Origin: Ruminococcus sp. XPD3002
GTDB lineage: Bacteria > Bacillota > Clostridia > Oscillospirales > Ruminococcaceae
DNA length: 64,000 bases
NCBI GenBank assembly: GCA_900119535.1
Contig: FPJT01000018.1
Span: forward strand, 1,491-65,490
Direction: 5' to 3'
Part shown: positions 44,777 through 52,404 of the stretch, in pieces
Numbering within the stretch: the stretch's first letter is position 1
Layout: every line of letters begins with the position of its first letter
Program-made: the position numbers and the translations under genes
The notes under the pieces: model-generated
Told to the model about the DNA's origin: nothing
Database searches by the model: none
Seen by the model: the letters and a program-made list of their open reading frames with translations, nothing else

Positions 44777-45793
44777 TCAAGCCATGCCTGCTGTGATGAT
44801 AGCCATTTTGTAAACTTCGTCAGCGTTGCATCCTCTTGAAAGGTCGTTGATAGGAGCGTTGAGTCCCTGAAGGATAGGACCGTATGCCTCGTATCCGCCA
44901 AGTCTCTGAGCTATCTTGTAGCCGATGTTACCAGCCTCGATAAGTGGGAAGATGAATGTATTAGCCTGTCCTGCAACCTTTGAATCAGGACACTTTGTCT
45001 TTGCAACTTCTGCGGAAACAGCTGCGTCGAACTGGAACTCGCCGTCGATAACGAGATCAGGATCGATGTTTCTTGCCTCGATAACAGCATCGTGGCTGAG
45101 CTGTACTGTGCCGCCCTTGCCTGAGCCGTATGTTGAGAAGCTGAGAACTGCTACCTTAGGATCGATGCCGAAGAAAGCAGCTGTCTTTGCAGTCTCAACA
45201 GCAACCTCTGCAAGCTTTCTTGCACCTGTGAGAACAACATTGCCCTCCTTGTCAACTGTATCCTCATAACTGAGGTTGATAGCACAGTCGCCCATAGCTA
45301 TCTTTTCTTCCTTGCCGTCCTTCTCTCTGAAGAGGATGAAGGATGAGCTTACAAGGTTAGAACCCTTCTTTGTCTTGATTATCTGAAGTGCAGGTCTTAC
45401 TGTATCAGCAGTTGAATATGTAGCACCGCCGAGAAGAGCGTCTGCCTTTCCTGCCTTTACGAGCATTGTGCCGAAGTAGTTTGATTTAGCAAGTGCAGCA
45501 CGGCACTCATCCTCAGTCATCTTGCCCTTTCTGAGCTCGAACATCTGAGCTACGAGTGAATCCATTTCGGGATATGATGCAGGATCAACTATCTCTGCTC
45601 CGTCTATAGAGAAACCGCCCTTTGCAGCAGCTGCCTTTACTTCATCGGGATTACCGCAGAGGATAACTCCCATAAGATCCTCCTTAAGGAGTCTGTCAGT
45701 AGCTGAAAGGATTCTTGCGTCGCTGCCTTCTGTGAAAACGATAGTCTTTTTGCTTGCCTTAAGATTGGCGATAAGCTTGTCGAACATGCCCAT
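44777..45793 (-). CDS. pta: Phosphate acetyltransferase
   Basis: 338 residues, the short single-domain form. Typical parts are IVFTEGSDARILSATDRLL at the start, ADALLGGATYSTADTVRPAL, FSTYGSGKGGTVQLSHDAV and the closing NDLSRGCNADEVY. It interconverts acetyl-CoA and acetyl-phosphate, linking fermentation to ATP through acetate kinase; no ackA is in the window. ATG at 45793 has GGAGG 10 nt upstream. It is a single-gene unit with a strong promoter and a palindrome in its leader. Codons are strongly biased as in highly expressed genes. Confidence 0.96.
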   Translation of the reverse strand: MGMFDKLIANLKASKKTIVFTEGSDARILSATDRLLKEDLMGVILCGNPDEVKAAAAKGGFSIDGAEIVDPASYPEMDSLVAQMFELRKGKMTEDECRAALAKSNYFGTMLVKAGKADALLGGATYSTADTVRPALQIIKTKKGSNLVSSSFILFREKDGKEEKIAMGDCAINLSYEDTVDKEGNVVLTGARKLAEVAVETAKTAAFFGIDPKVAVLSFSTYGSGKGGTVQLSHDAVIEARNIDPDLVIDGEFQFDAAVSAEVAKTKCPDSKVAGQANTFIFPLIEAGNIGYKIAQRLGGYEAYGPILQGLNAPINDLSRGCNADEVYKMAIITAGMA

Positions 45794-45835
45794 TTGGTGT
45801 GACCTCCAATAGTTTATTTTGGTATACCGTCATGA

Positions 45836-45901
45836 ATACTGAAAAACAGTATACGAATTAAGTACAACATTTATTATAGCACACCTTTAATTATTTTTCA
45901 A
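45836..45901 (-). promoter_or_regulatory. Promoter of pta with leader palindrome
   Basis: TTGAAA (45896-45901) and TATAAT (45873-45878) on the minus strand with a 17-nt spacer. About 25 nt past the -10 box lies ATACTG-5-CAGTAT (45836-45852), a perfect inverted repeat that could be an operator or small hairpin. Confidence 0.75.
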
Positions 45902-45994
45902 TACCCAATTTGTACAACGCCTTCACTCAGCGGACGAACTCGTTTTACAGGCTGATTATGTACGGGGGACGTTCTTTATCCGTCCCCTCCTGTT

Positions 45995-46804
45995 TCAACG
46001 TTCTCCCACAGCATCGACAGGATCAACGTATCTGCCGTTATGCATTACCTCGAAATGAAGATGCGAAGGTTCAGAGCTTTCTATATCCGCTGTATTTCCG
46101 ATAACTCCGAGAAGGTCGCCGCTGGTGACCATATCCCCTTTCTGCACGGAAAGGTCATCCGCAAGACTGCAATACCTTGTTATAAAGCCATTATTGTGGT
46201 CTATTACTACTGTAACTCCCCAGAGCGGATCGTTATCTACTGCGGTAACGCATCCATTGGAAACTGCATAGACCTCGCTGCCGACATCTGCCGAGAGGTC
46301 AACTCCGTTATGAGTCTGCCACGAACCTGTGGTCTCGTTTTTCACAAGTTCGCTTCCGCTGAATCCGTTTATTACTCCGCTCATGTCCGAAAGCGGAGCT
46401 TTTACGTTCTCCATGCGTGTGACCATACCATTCAGCTCGGGCGGAGTGACTGCAGCTGCTTCCTCCGCAACCTGACGCTGGGGAATAACTTCTATTGCCG
46501 CCGCAGGGACAGTCGCTGAAGGCGGCGGTGCAGCGATACCTGCTGTCAGCGTAGGATAGACTGTGGTGACTGCTGTAGTGTGCCTTACAGGAGGCAGAGT
46601 AGCCTTTGGCAGACCTGTTACACGTCTGTTTACTGCTTCATTTTCCTCGGTTATGATATTCTGCGAAAGAAAGTCCTGTGAGAGCTTTTCGCCCTGATCG
46701 TATGCGTAATAACATGAAGCTCCTATCATTACTGCACTGATGCCCAGTGCGGCGTAAAATCCTTTAGAGCCCTTGTGTTTATCTGAAAACAGATTTTTCT
46801 TCAT
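45995..46804 (-). CDS. M23 (LytM) peptidase, SpoIIQ-like
   Basis: 269 residues from ATG at 46804, with GGAGG 9 nt upstream. A helix near residues 17-35 anchors a Pro/Thr/Ala-rich stalk (about 55-125) and a LytM domain. The zinc motifs HNGVDL (GSWQTHNGVDLSADVGSEVY) and HLHFEV are both present, so it may be active. The single N-terminal helix and domain layout resemble SpoIIQ, which pairs with SpoIIIAH across the engulfment septum; a general wall hydrolase is the alternative. It is divergent from the DUF2975 operon across an unusual operator region. Confidence 0.88.
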   Translation of the reverse strand: MKKNLFSDKHKGSKGFYAALGISAVMIGASCYYAYDQGEKLSQDFLSQNIITEENEAVNRRVTGLPKATLPPVRHTTAVTTVYPTLTAGIAAPPPSATVPAAAIEVIPQRQVAEEAAAVTPPELNGMVTRMENVKAPLSDMSGVINGFSGSELVKNETTGSWQTHNGVDLSADVGSEVYAVSNGCVTAVDNDPLWGVTVVIDHNNGFITRYCSLADDLSVQKGDMVTSGDLLGVIGNTADIESSEPSHLHFEVMHNGRYVDPVDAVGER

Positions 46805-46862
46805 GTATAACACCTCCGAAAATAGTGTTGACAGAACTCCGTAAAATATACGCATTTTCAGA

Positions 46863-46978
46863 AACGATAAGTTTTTAATGTTTATCGATAAATAATTATC
46901 GTTGATTTTGCACAACAGACAGCATCAAAACGATAATCTTTTATATGCAAACATACAATAATTATCGTAAAACGATAA
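46863..46978. promoter_or_regulatory. Cluster of AACGATAA operator-like octamers
   Basis: Exact AACGATAA or its complement TTATCGTT occurs at 46863, 46896, 46929 and 46971; the first three are 33 bp apart. Related sites are the palindrome TTATCGATAA (46882-46891) and TTATCGT-AAA-ACGATAA (46962-46978), a perfect 7-3-7 inverted repeat ending 7 bp before a -35 box. Such density in 116 bp points to a multi-site operator. The HTH protein at the end of the operon (48317) is the obvious candidate ligand. Confidence 0.75.
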
Positions 46979-46985
46979 ATTTCTA

Positions 46986-47014
46986 TTGACAAACGTAATA
47001 GGACGTGGTATTAT
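46986..47014 (+). promoter_or_regulatory. Sigma-A promoter of the DUF2975-HTH operon
   Basis: TTGACA (46986-46991) and TATTAT (47009-47014), 17-nt spacer, directly downstream of the octamer cluster; leader of about 80 nt. Confidence 0.85.
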
Positions 47015-47100
47015 AGAATCACCGAAGGGAACAAAAACGTTCCCGCCGATCAGATCTGAAAAGAATAAAACACCACGACCATTTATAAAGGAGAATTATT

Positions 47101-47784
47101 ATGAAAAACCCAACAGTAAAAAAGATCAACACATTAGGTACAGTTGCATTCGTTATCGACATCCTCGTTATCATAGGACTTATCGCCGGAATCGTAGGCT
47201 CTCTGCTTGCAGGCGTCACATTCCTTTCGCTCCCCGATAACGCACTCGATATCAAAGGAAACTTTTCATCCGTTATAACCGTTGACGAAAGCAATTTCGG
47301 AAGCTTTGCAAAGAGCATGTTCGATTCAGGCGACTCAGAGTTAGTTAATATCCCCGAAGAAAACATCGATATCAAAAATGCAGGCTTTGACATGGGCTAT
47401 AAGGTAGAAAAGGTAGAAAAGACAGATAACGGTTACGCTTACACTATAAACGGCGAGATCAACCAGATAAACGGTGCTCTCTTCAAAGCGTCCGTTGGTT
47501 CAAGCTTCTTCATTCTTGCTCTTATGTGCGCTCTTCTTCTCATCCCTGCTTTCTTCGGCAAGAAGCTCACAAAGGCTCTCTCTAAGTGCGATTCACCTTT
47601 CCATGAGGAAGTTATCAAGGCTATGAAGCACTTCGCTTTCTCACTTATCCCATTCGGCGTTGCATGTCTCTTCACTAACGGTGTCGGCCTTCTCTCTGTA
47701 CTTGCTATACTCATAATCATACTCTTCATATTCGTATTCAGCTACGGCGCACAGCTTCAGAAGGAATCCGATGAAACACTTTGA
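47101..47784 (+). CDS. DUF2975-like membrane protein A
   Basis: 227 residues. Helices at about 15-42, 130-150, 175-195 and 198-218, with a larger extracytoplasmic loop (about 45-128) than the usual family member. It ends in YGAQLQKESDETL, the DUF2975 signature. ATG at 47101 follows AAAGGAG. DUF2975 proteins are typically encoded next to a small Cro/CI-type regulator, as here; their activity is unknown. It is first in a three-gene unit. Confidence 0.85.
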   Translation: MKNPTVKKINTLGTVAFVIDILVIIGLIAGIVGSLLAGVTFLSLPDNALDIKGNFSSVITVDESNFGSFAKSMFDSGDSELVNIPEENIDIKNAGFDMGYKVEKVEKTDNGYAYTINGEINQINGALFKASVGSSFFILALMCALLLIPAFFGKKLTKALSKCDSPFHEEVIKAMKHFAFSLIPFGVACLFTNGVGLLSVLAILIIILFIFVFSYGAQLQKESDETL

Positions 47785-48301
47785 TCCGATAAATTTCAGG
47801 AGGTATTATCATGAACACAGAACGTAAAGCTATTTCAGAAAAAGAATTTGTAAAGACCTGCAAAGAATACAAGACTATGGGCACTATCGTAAAAGTGATC
47901 GCTGTCATAATAACAGTTTTGTCAGGTGTATCCGTGATCGGAGAGGCTGTATCACACAACATCGAAGGTATATTCAGTTCACTCTTAAGCGGTACCGTTG
48001 CCCTTACACTATGGATAGTATTCAACTTTATGTGTCAGTTCTTCAAAAGGCTTTCACAGGAAAGAACACCTTTCACATTCGATGCAGCCGATAAACTCAA
48101 AGGCGCATCAAAAGCACTTCTCGCCGGCGCACTTGTATATATTATATTAGTCGTACTCAATATAGTTTTCTGCCCCGAAACAGAGCGTACTTTTGATCTC
48201 AGTTTCCCTGTATATATAGTACTTTGTTATGGACTTTTCCGCATACTCGCTTACACCTTTGATTACGGCGCACAGCTTCAGAAGGAATCCGATGAAACAC
48301 T
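47743..48301 (+). repeat. 38-bp exact direct repeat at the 3' ends of the two DUF2975 genes
   Basis: The copies are 47743-47780 and 48264-48301, 521 bp apart, covering the codons for YGAQLQKESDETL. The rest of the two genes is much more diverged, which points to gene conversion or very strong constraint on this tail. Confidence 0.9.
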
Positions 48302-48305
48302 GTAA
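47811..48305 (+). CDS. DUF2975 membrane protein B
   Basis: 164 residues with four helices (about 25-45, 55-75, 104-124 and 134-152), the usual DUF2975 size. Typical parts are FKRLSQERTPFTFDAADKLK and the closing FDYGAQLQKESDETL. ATG at 47811 follows GGAGG. It is a shorter paralogue of the preceding gene and is followed at once by the HTH regulator. Confidence 0.9.
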   Translation: MNTERKAISEKEFVKTCKEYKTMGTIVKVIAVIITVLSGVSVIGEAVSHNIEGIFSSLLSGTVALTLWIVFNFMCQFFKRLSQERTPFTFDAADKLKGASKALLAGALVYIILVVLNIVFCPETERTFDLSFPVYIVLCYGLFRILAYTFDYGAQLQKESDETL

Positions 48306-48316
48306 GGAGGTAAAAA

Positions 48317-48535
48317 ATGTCGATAGTATTAAGACTTGACCGCGTTATGGCGGACAGAAAAATGAGCCTCAACGAACTAAGCGAGCATGTCGGCGTAAGC
48401 AACGTTAACCTCTCAAAACTGAAAACGGGAAAGGTAAGCGCTATACGTTTCACCACTCTGTGCGCTATCTGCAAAACCCTGAACTGTCAGCCGGGAGACA
48501 TCCTCGAGTACGTTGATGACGGTAATGATGAATAA
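48317..48535 (+). CDS. Cro/CI-type HTH regulator (YozG-like)
   Basis: 72 residues, nearly all HTH: LRLDRVMADRKMSLNELSEH, VGVSNVNLSKLKTGKVSAIR and FTTLCAICKTLNCQPGDILE, ending in a short acidic tail. This short Xre form is the usual partner of DUF2975 genes. ATG at 48317 has AAGGAGG upstream and is 11 bp past the DUF2975 stop. It probably binds the AACGATAA sites upstream of its own operon; that is inference from linkage. Confidence 0.93.
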   Translation: MSIVLRLDRVMADRKMSLNELSEHVGVSNVNLSKLKTGKVSAIRFTTLCAICKTLNCQPGDILEYVDDGNDE

Positions 48536-48592
48536 CTCAATAGCAGGAAACGCCTTCCGCGTAACTTGCCTGCACACACTTTCTTTATAAAT

Positions 48593-48641
48593 GATCGTGG
48601 GGACCTTTCTTAAAGAGGTCCCCACGATCGTTATGTTTTTA
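48593..48641 (+). terminator. Intrinsic terminator of the DUF2975-HTH operon
   Basis: A perfect 14-bp stem GATCGTGGGGACCT/AGGTCCCCACGATC (48593-48606 with 48616-48629), then GTTATGTTTTTATTT. It may also limit transcripts of the convergent gene at 48651. Confidence 0.85.
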
Positions 48642-48650
48642 TTTCAGTTT

Positions 48651-49454
48651 TCAATAAAGCGCTGTACCGAATAATACCTTGTCAAAGAAATCCTTTGTTG
48701 TTTCGCTTCCGAGTGCTTTTTTGAACACGTCTGTGGAAACTCCGCCTTTTTCTACAAGGTTATCACAGTATTCCTGAGTTATAGCAAGCTTGGCAGCTTT
48801 TTCCTCGTCGGAAAGAAGAGGAAGGTCCTTGGCAGTCTCCATATAACAGCGTATAGCATCGCAGAACATCTTGTCAACTCTCTCGTCCTTGTCACGCTTT
48901 GCAGCCTTGTGAAGAACAACTGTCAGGTATTCGTCATACCATGCAGGTTCTGTTGTTAGATCCTCGAGGTCATTGCAGCTTTCCTCAAATTTTTTTATAG
49001 ATTCGAGAACTGCCGTATATTCGGGAGATGTTTTATCAGGTGTAAGATCATAGAATTCCGCATATGCCTTGCGGTTTCCGAACATGTACATGAAGTCCAT
49101 TGAAAGCATGGGCATATCCTTTTTGAAAGGTGTTATGATATAGGATACCATCTGCATAAATCCCATATTGACCTTCATTACGGAAAGATTTCCGATATCC
49201 TCTATATCATACTGTGAAACATCAAACTTCATAGCACCGTACATGGTTATCTGTTTATACTCCCCTGCGTCAACAGGTGTCAGCTTTGCATACTCTGATA
49301 GGGTTTCCATACCTGCATCAAGGGTATTGTTCATGACCTTCATGTTCCTTGAAGCGTTAAAGCCTATGCATCCCGCAAGAACTGCAATAATTATAACTAT
49401 CGTCAGCAGCACCTTCGGCCATTTTTTCTTCTTTTTAACTTCTGAATCTTTCAT
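48651..49454 (-). CDS. Membrane-anchored protein of unknown function
   Basis: 267 residues. A Lys-rich start and one helix (VLLTIVIIIAVLAGCIGFNA) anchor an extracytoplasmic or cytoplasmic domain with many Met (MGFMQMVSYIITPFKKDMPM, LSMDFMYMFGNRKAYAEFYD). The C-terminal half is helical and charged. I do not recognise the family. ATG at 49454 has AAGGAGAG upstream. It is a single-gene unit with its own consensus promoter and a leader of about 80 nt that can form a CTCAAC/GTTGAG hairpin. Confidence 0.75.
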   Translation of the reverse strand: MKDSEVKKKKKWPKVLLTIVIIIAVLAGCIGFNASRNMKVMNNTLDAGMETLSEYAKLTPVDAGEYKQITMYGAMKFDVSQYDIEDIGNLSVMKVNMGFMQMVSYIITPFKKDMPMLSMDFMYMFGNRKAYAEFYDLTPDKTSPEYTAVLESIKKFEESCNDLEDLTTEPAWYDEYLTVVLHKAAKRDKDERVDKMFCDAIRCYMETAKDLPLLSDEEKAAKLAITQEYCDNLVEKGGVSTDVFKKALGSETTKDFFDKVLFGTALY

Positions 49455-49544
49455 ACGTTCTCTCCTTATTGTTGTTGAATACGTCCTTGGATCGTTAATC
49501 GCTGTCTGCTCAACTCACCGAAGACGGTTGTTGAGACCGCATTT

Positions 49545-49573
49545 ATTATACCATTCTGATAACGGCATGTCAA
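49545..49573 (-). promoter_or_regulatory. Sigma-A promoter of the unknown membrane protein gene
   Basis: TTGACA (49568-49573) and TATAAT (49545-49550) on the minus strand, 17-nt spacer. The segment 49574-49693 between the divergent promoters holds no gene I can see. Confidence 0.85.
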
Positions 49574-49693
49574 GAAAAAAGTCCTCGCACTTTGAGAATT
49601 CACCCTGCCCTCCGATTGTTCGCATCCTATTTTCCTTCATGTTGTTTTTTCTCAGCCCGACCGGTAATGCCTTGGTTCATATAAATGGATATC

Positions 49694-49722
49694 TTGACAA
49701 TTCATACGGTGTGCTGTATAAT
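49694..49722 (+). promoter_or_regulatory. Sigma-A promoter of the radC pair
   Basis: TTGACA (49694-49699) and TATAAT (49717-49722), 17-nt spacer, about 50 nt before the first ATG. Confidence 0.85.
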
Positions 49723-49774
49723 AGATAGTGATCGAAGTTATTCATCCTTAATATTCGGAAAGCAGGTGACCTAC

Positions 49775-50470
49775 ATGAGTGAAAACGGATTGCACAGCGG
49801 TCACCGCGAACGTCTCAGACAGCGGTATCTCGAAAGCGGCACAGAAAACCTCTGTGAACACGAGTTTCTTGAACTGCTGCTTTTTTATGCTTTGCCGCGT
49901 ATAAATACCAACGAGATATCCCACCTTCTAACCGATCGTTTCGGAAGTCTCAAAAATGTACTTGATGCTCCTGTCGAACAGCTTACCGAAGTTAAAGGCA
50001 TCGGAAAAACTGCGGCAGGTTTTCTTAAGCTGATGGGCGAGCTCAGAAAAGATTCGGGTTATTCAGGCAAGGACGCCCTTCATTTATCGACCTATGAGCT
50101 TGCTTCACAGTGGTTCCTTGATTATTTTAAGGGCAATAACTCCGAACTGTACCTCATAATAGGTACAACAAGCGGGATCCGACCTCAGGTACGCTTCTCA
50201 TTTACTCCCGATATGATCAGGAATCATCAGCTTGATCTGAAAAGGATAGCCCTGATGCTGCTTAAAAGCGGTTCAGAAAGAATGTTCCTCGGTATAAATC
50301 ACCCGTCGGACGACTTCTATCCGATCGAAAGGGATTATCTTATCACTCGTAACATTGCCGATGCTATTGAACCTATCGGTATATATCTGACCGATACCAT
50401 GATATGTAAAGGGGAAAAGATCTTCTCTTTCCGTCAGAACGGTTCTTTTTCTTTCAGGGAGATGCGCTGA
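49775..50470 (+). CDS. RadC-family paralogue with degenerate JAB motif
   Basis: 231 residues from ATG at 49775, with AGGTG upstream. The N-terminal part is typical of RadC: HSGHRERLRQRYL, HEFLELLLFYALPRINTNEI and a helix-hairpin-helix LTEVKGIGKTAAGFLKL. In the C-terminal JAB domain the metal motif expected as HxHPSGDxxPSxxD reads NHPSDDFYPIERD, so the first His and the Ser are lost. It is probably not an active metalloprotease. It abuts the second RadC gene with a TGATG stop-start overlap. Confidence 0.85.
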   Translation: MSENGLHSGHRERLRQRYLESGTENLCEHEFLELLLFYALPRINTNEISHLLTDRFGSLKNVLDAPVEQLTEVKGIGKTAAGFLKLMGELRKDSGYSGKDALHLSTYELASQWFLDYFKGNNSELYLIIGTTSGIRPQVRFSFTPDMIRNHQLDLKRIALMLLKSGSERMFLGINHPSDDFYPIERDYLITRNIADAIEPIGIYLTDTMICKGEKIFSFRQNGSFSFREMR

Positions 50471-51141
50471 TGAGTACAGAATTAGTTGAAACACTGCGGA
50501 AGCGGCTGGAATCAGGTGATTTTGACAGTCTGAGCGAAAGGGAACGAATGATACTGCTGCTCTCTTACTCGGAACACAGCAGCATCGAAGAAAAAGCCGA
50601 CAGGTTACTCGAAACATACGGCAATATCAAATCAGCCTCAGATGCCGATCCCGAATTTCTCGCAAAAAACTGCAATGTCTCTATACAGACTGCCGTACTT
50701 ATAAACCTTATCCCACAGATAGACAGATTCTGTGCTATCAACAGCAAAAACATCCTTCTGGATACCTATTCAAGGAGGAAGCAGTTCTTTGCATCGTATT
50801 ACAAGGGAATAAGAAGAGAAAAACTGGTAGTTGCCGCACTGAACCGCCGCCGCAGACTTATAGCCGCAGCCGAAATAGCTGAAGGCAGCAGCACTGATGT
50901 TTCCTTTTCAAAACGTCTTATTGCGGAATTCGCCGTAAAAAACAATTCGGATACCATCATCCTGTCACATGTTCATCCTATGAGCAACTGTACCCCCTCA
51001 CCTGAAGACATCCGTGCTACAGAATCTATCGTTGCGGCAATGAAGCATATCGATATAACTGTACTGGATCATATTATAGTCGGCGATGACGGAGATGCAG
51101 TTTCACTGAGAGAAACTATCGGTGCGAAGCTTTTCCGCTGA
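50470..51141 (+). CDS. radC: RadC-family JAB domain protein
   Basis: 223 residues. A shortened, diverged N-terminal helical region is followed by a JAB/MPN domain: SHVHPMSNCTPSPEDIRATE keeps both His, the Ser and the Asp of the JAMM motif. RadC proteins have no agreed biochemical role despite the name. It is coupled to the upstream paralogue. The two genes together look like a split of functions: intact helix-hairpin-helix in one, intact JAMM in the other. Confidence 0.88.
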   Translation: MSTELVETLRKRLESGDFDSLSERERMILLLSYSEHSSIEEKADRLLETYGNIKSASDADPEFLAKNCNVSIQTAVLINLIPQIDRFCAINSKNILLDTYSRRKQFFASYYKGIRREKLVVAALNRRRRLIAAAEIAEGSSTDVSFSKRLIAEFAVKNNSDTIILSHVHPMSNCTPSPEDIRATESIVAAMKHIDITVLDHIIVGDDGDAVSLRETIGAKLFR

Positions 51142-51221
51142 ACTATACGGATAACGAGTCAGAATACTTCCGGATACAAACTGCGGTCATACCGATACAA
51201 AAATGCCAAAGAGGTGCTTTA

Positions 51222-52349
51222 ATGAGTAATATTATCACAACAGAGCAGCTGAACAATACCGATGACAGCTTTTTAATCATAGATATCAGGGATGAGACCG
51301 CTTTTGAATACGGACATATCAACGGCGCTGTCAATATCCCTCAGGAGCGCATATTCTCCGAGGAACTGCCCCGTGACAAGAAGCTCGTGATATACTGCAA
51401 AAGCGGTATAATAAGCGGTGAAACTGCCGATAAGCTCTGCGAAATGGGCTACGATGCCTATGACCTTCAGGGCGGTTATGTGGACTGGCTGAGAAACATA
51501 ATGGAAAACCGTCAGCTGACAGAACAGGTAGAGCTCTCACTCCGCAAGAAGTTCAAAAAGAGCATATGGTGCAAATTCACCAAGGCTATAAACGAATACG
51601 AACTCGTCCAGCCAAACGACAGGATCGCAGTCTGTATCTCAGGCGGAAAGGACTCTATGCTCATGGCAAAGCTCTTTCAGGAGCTGAAACGCCATGACAA
51701 GTTCCCCTTTGAAGTCGTATTCCTTGTGATGGATCCGGGATACAGTCCCGAAAACCGTCGGATAATCGAAAAAAATGCCGAATCCATGTCTATTCCGATA
51801 ACGATTTTCGAGTCGGATATATTTGATTCGGTTTATAATATCGAGAAGAATCCCTGCTATATCTGTGCAAGAATGAGAAGAGGCTACCTCTATAACAAGG
51901 CAAAGGAGCTCGGTTGCAACAAGATAGCACTCGGTCATCATTTCGATGACGTTATAGAAACTATCCTCATGGGTATGCTTTACGGCGGACAGGTCCAGAC
52001 CATGATGCCCAAGCTTCACAGTACCAACTTCGAGGGAATGGAGCTTATTCGTCCGCTGTATCTTGTGCGAGAGGATGAGATAAAGCACTGGAGAGACTAC
52101 AACGGTCTGCACTTCATACAGTGCGCCTGCAAGTTCACCGATACATGCACCACTTGCGATCCCGACAGCAGATCCGTATCAAAGCGTCTTGAAATAAAGA
52201 ACCTTATCGCAGAGATGAAGAAGGTCAACCCTCAGGTGGAAAAGAATATCTTCCGAAGCGTCGAGAACGTAAACTTAAGTACAGTCATCGCATACAAGGA
52301 AGGCGGAGTGGTTCACCGCTTCACCGATGACTACGACAGCAGGTCATGA
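51222..52349 (+). CDS. Rhodanese-TtcA-like fusion (tRNA thiolation family)
   Basis: 375 residues. Residues 1-95 form a rhodanese domain with active Cys59 (LVIYCKSGIISGETADKL). Residues about 110-375 form a TtcA/TilS-type PP-loop ATPase with SGGKDS (140-145), paired Cys in NPCYICARMRRGYLY, and CACKFTDTCTTCD near the end, which could hold an Fe-S cluster. The family adenylates and thiolates a tRNA base (2-thiocytidine for TtcA). A rhodanese fused in front could hand over the sulfur. ATG at 51222 follows AGAGG. Confidence 0.9.
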   Translation: MSNIITTEQLNNTDDSFLIIDIRDETAFEYGHINGAVNIPQERIFSEELPRDKKLVIYCKSGIISGETADKLCEMGYDAYDLQGGYVDWLRNIMENRQLTEQVELSLRKKFKKSIWCKFTKAINEYELVQPNDRIAVCISGGKDSMLMAKLFQELKRHDKFPFEVVFLVMDPGYSPENRRIIEKNAESMSIPITIFESDIFDSVYNIEKNPCYICARMRRGYLYNKAKELGCNKIALGHHFDDVIETILMGMLYGGQVQTMMPKLHSTNFEGMELIRPLYLVREDEIKHWRDYNGLHFIQCACKFTDTCTTCDPDSRSVSKRLEIKNLIAEMKKVNPQVEKNIFRSVENVNLSTVIAYKEGGVVHRFTDDYDSRS

Positions 52350-52362
52350 AACATAAATAATT

Positions 52363-52404
52363 ACAGCCTGACAGTTCATACCGAACGTGTCAGGCTGTTT
52401 GTTT
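52363..52404 (+). terminator. Intrinsic terminator after the TtcA-like gene
   Basis: A perfect 11-bp stem ACAGCCTGACA/TGTCAGGCTGT (52363-52373 with 52388-52398), then TTGTTTT. The convergent PBP2 gene ends at 52404, so the hairpin may also end that transcript. Confidence 0.8.

Noticed and set aside
48651..49454. Faint similarity to bilin reductases
   Set aside because: Only a short PM-x-x-x-DF pattern; an N-terminal membrane helix and no other motif support it.
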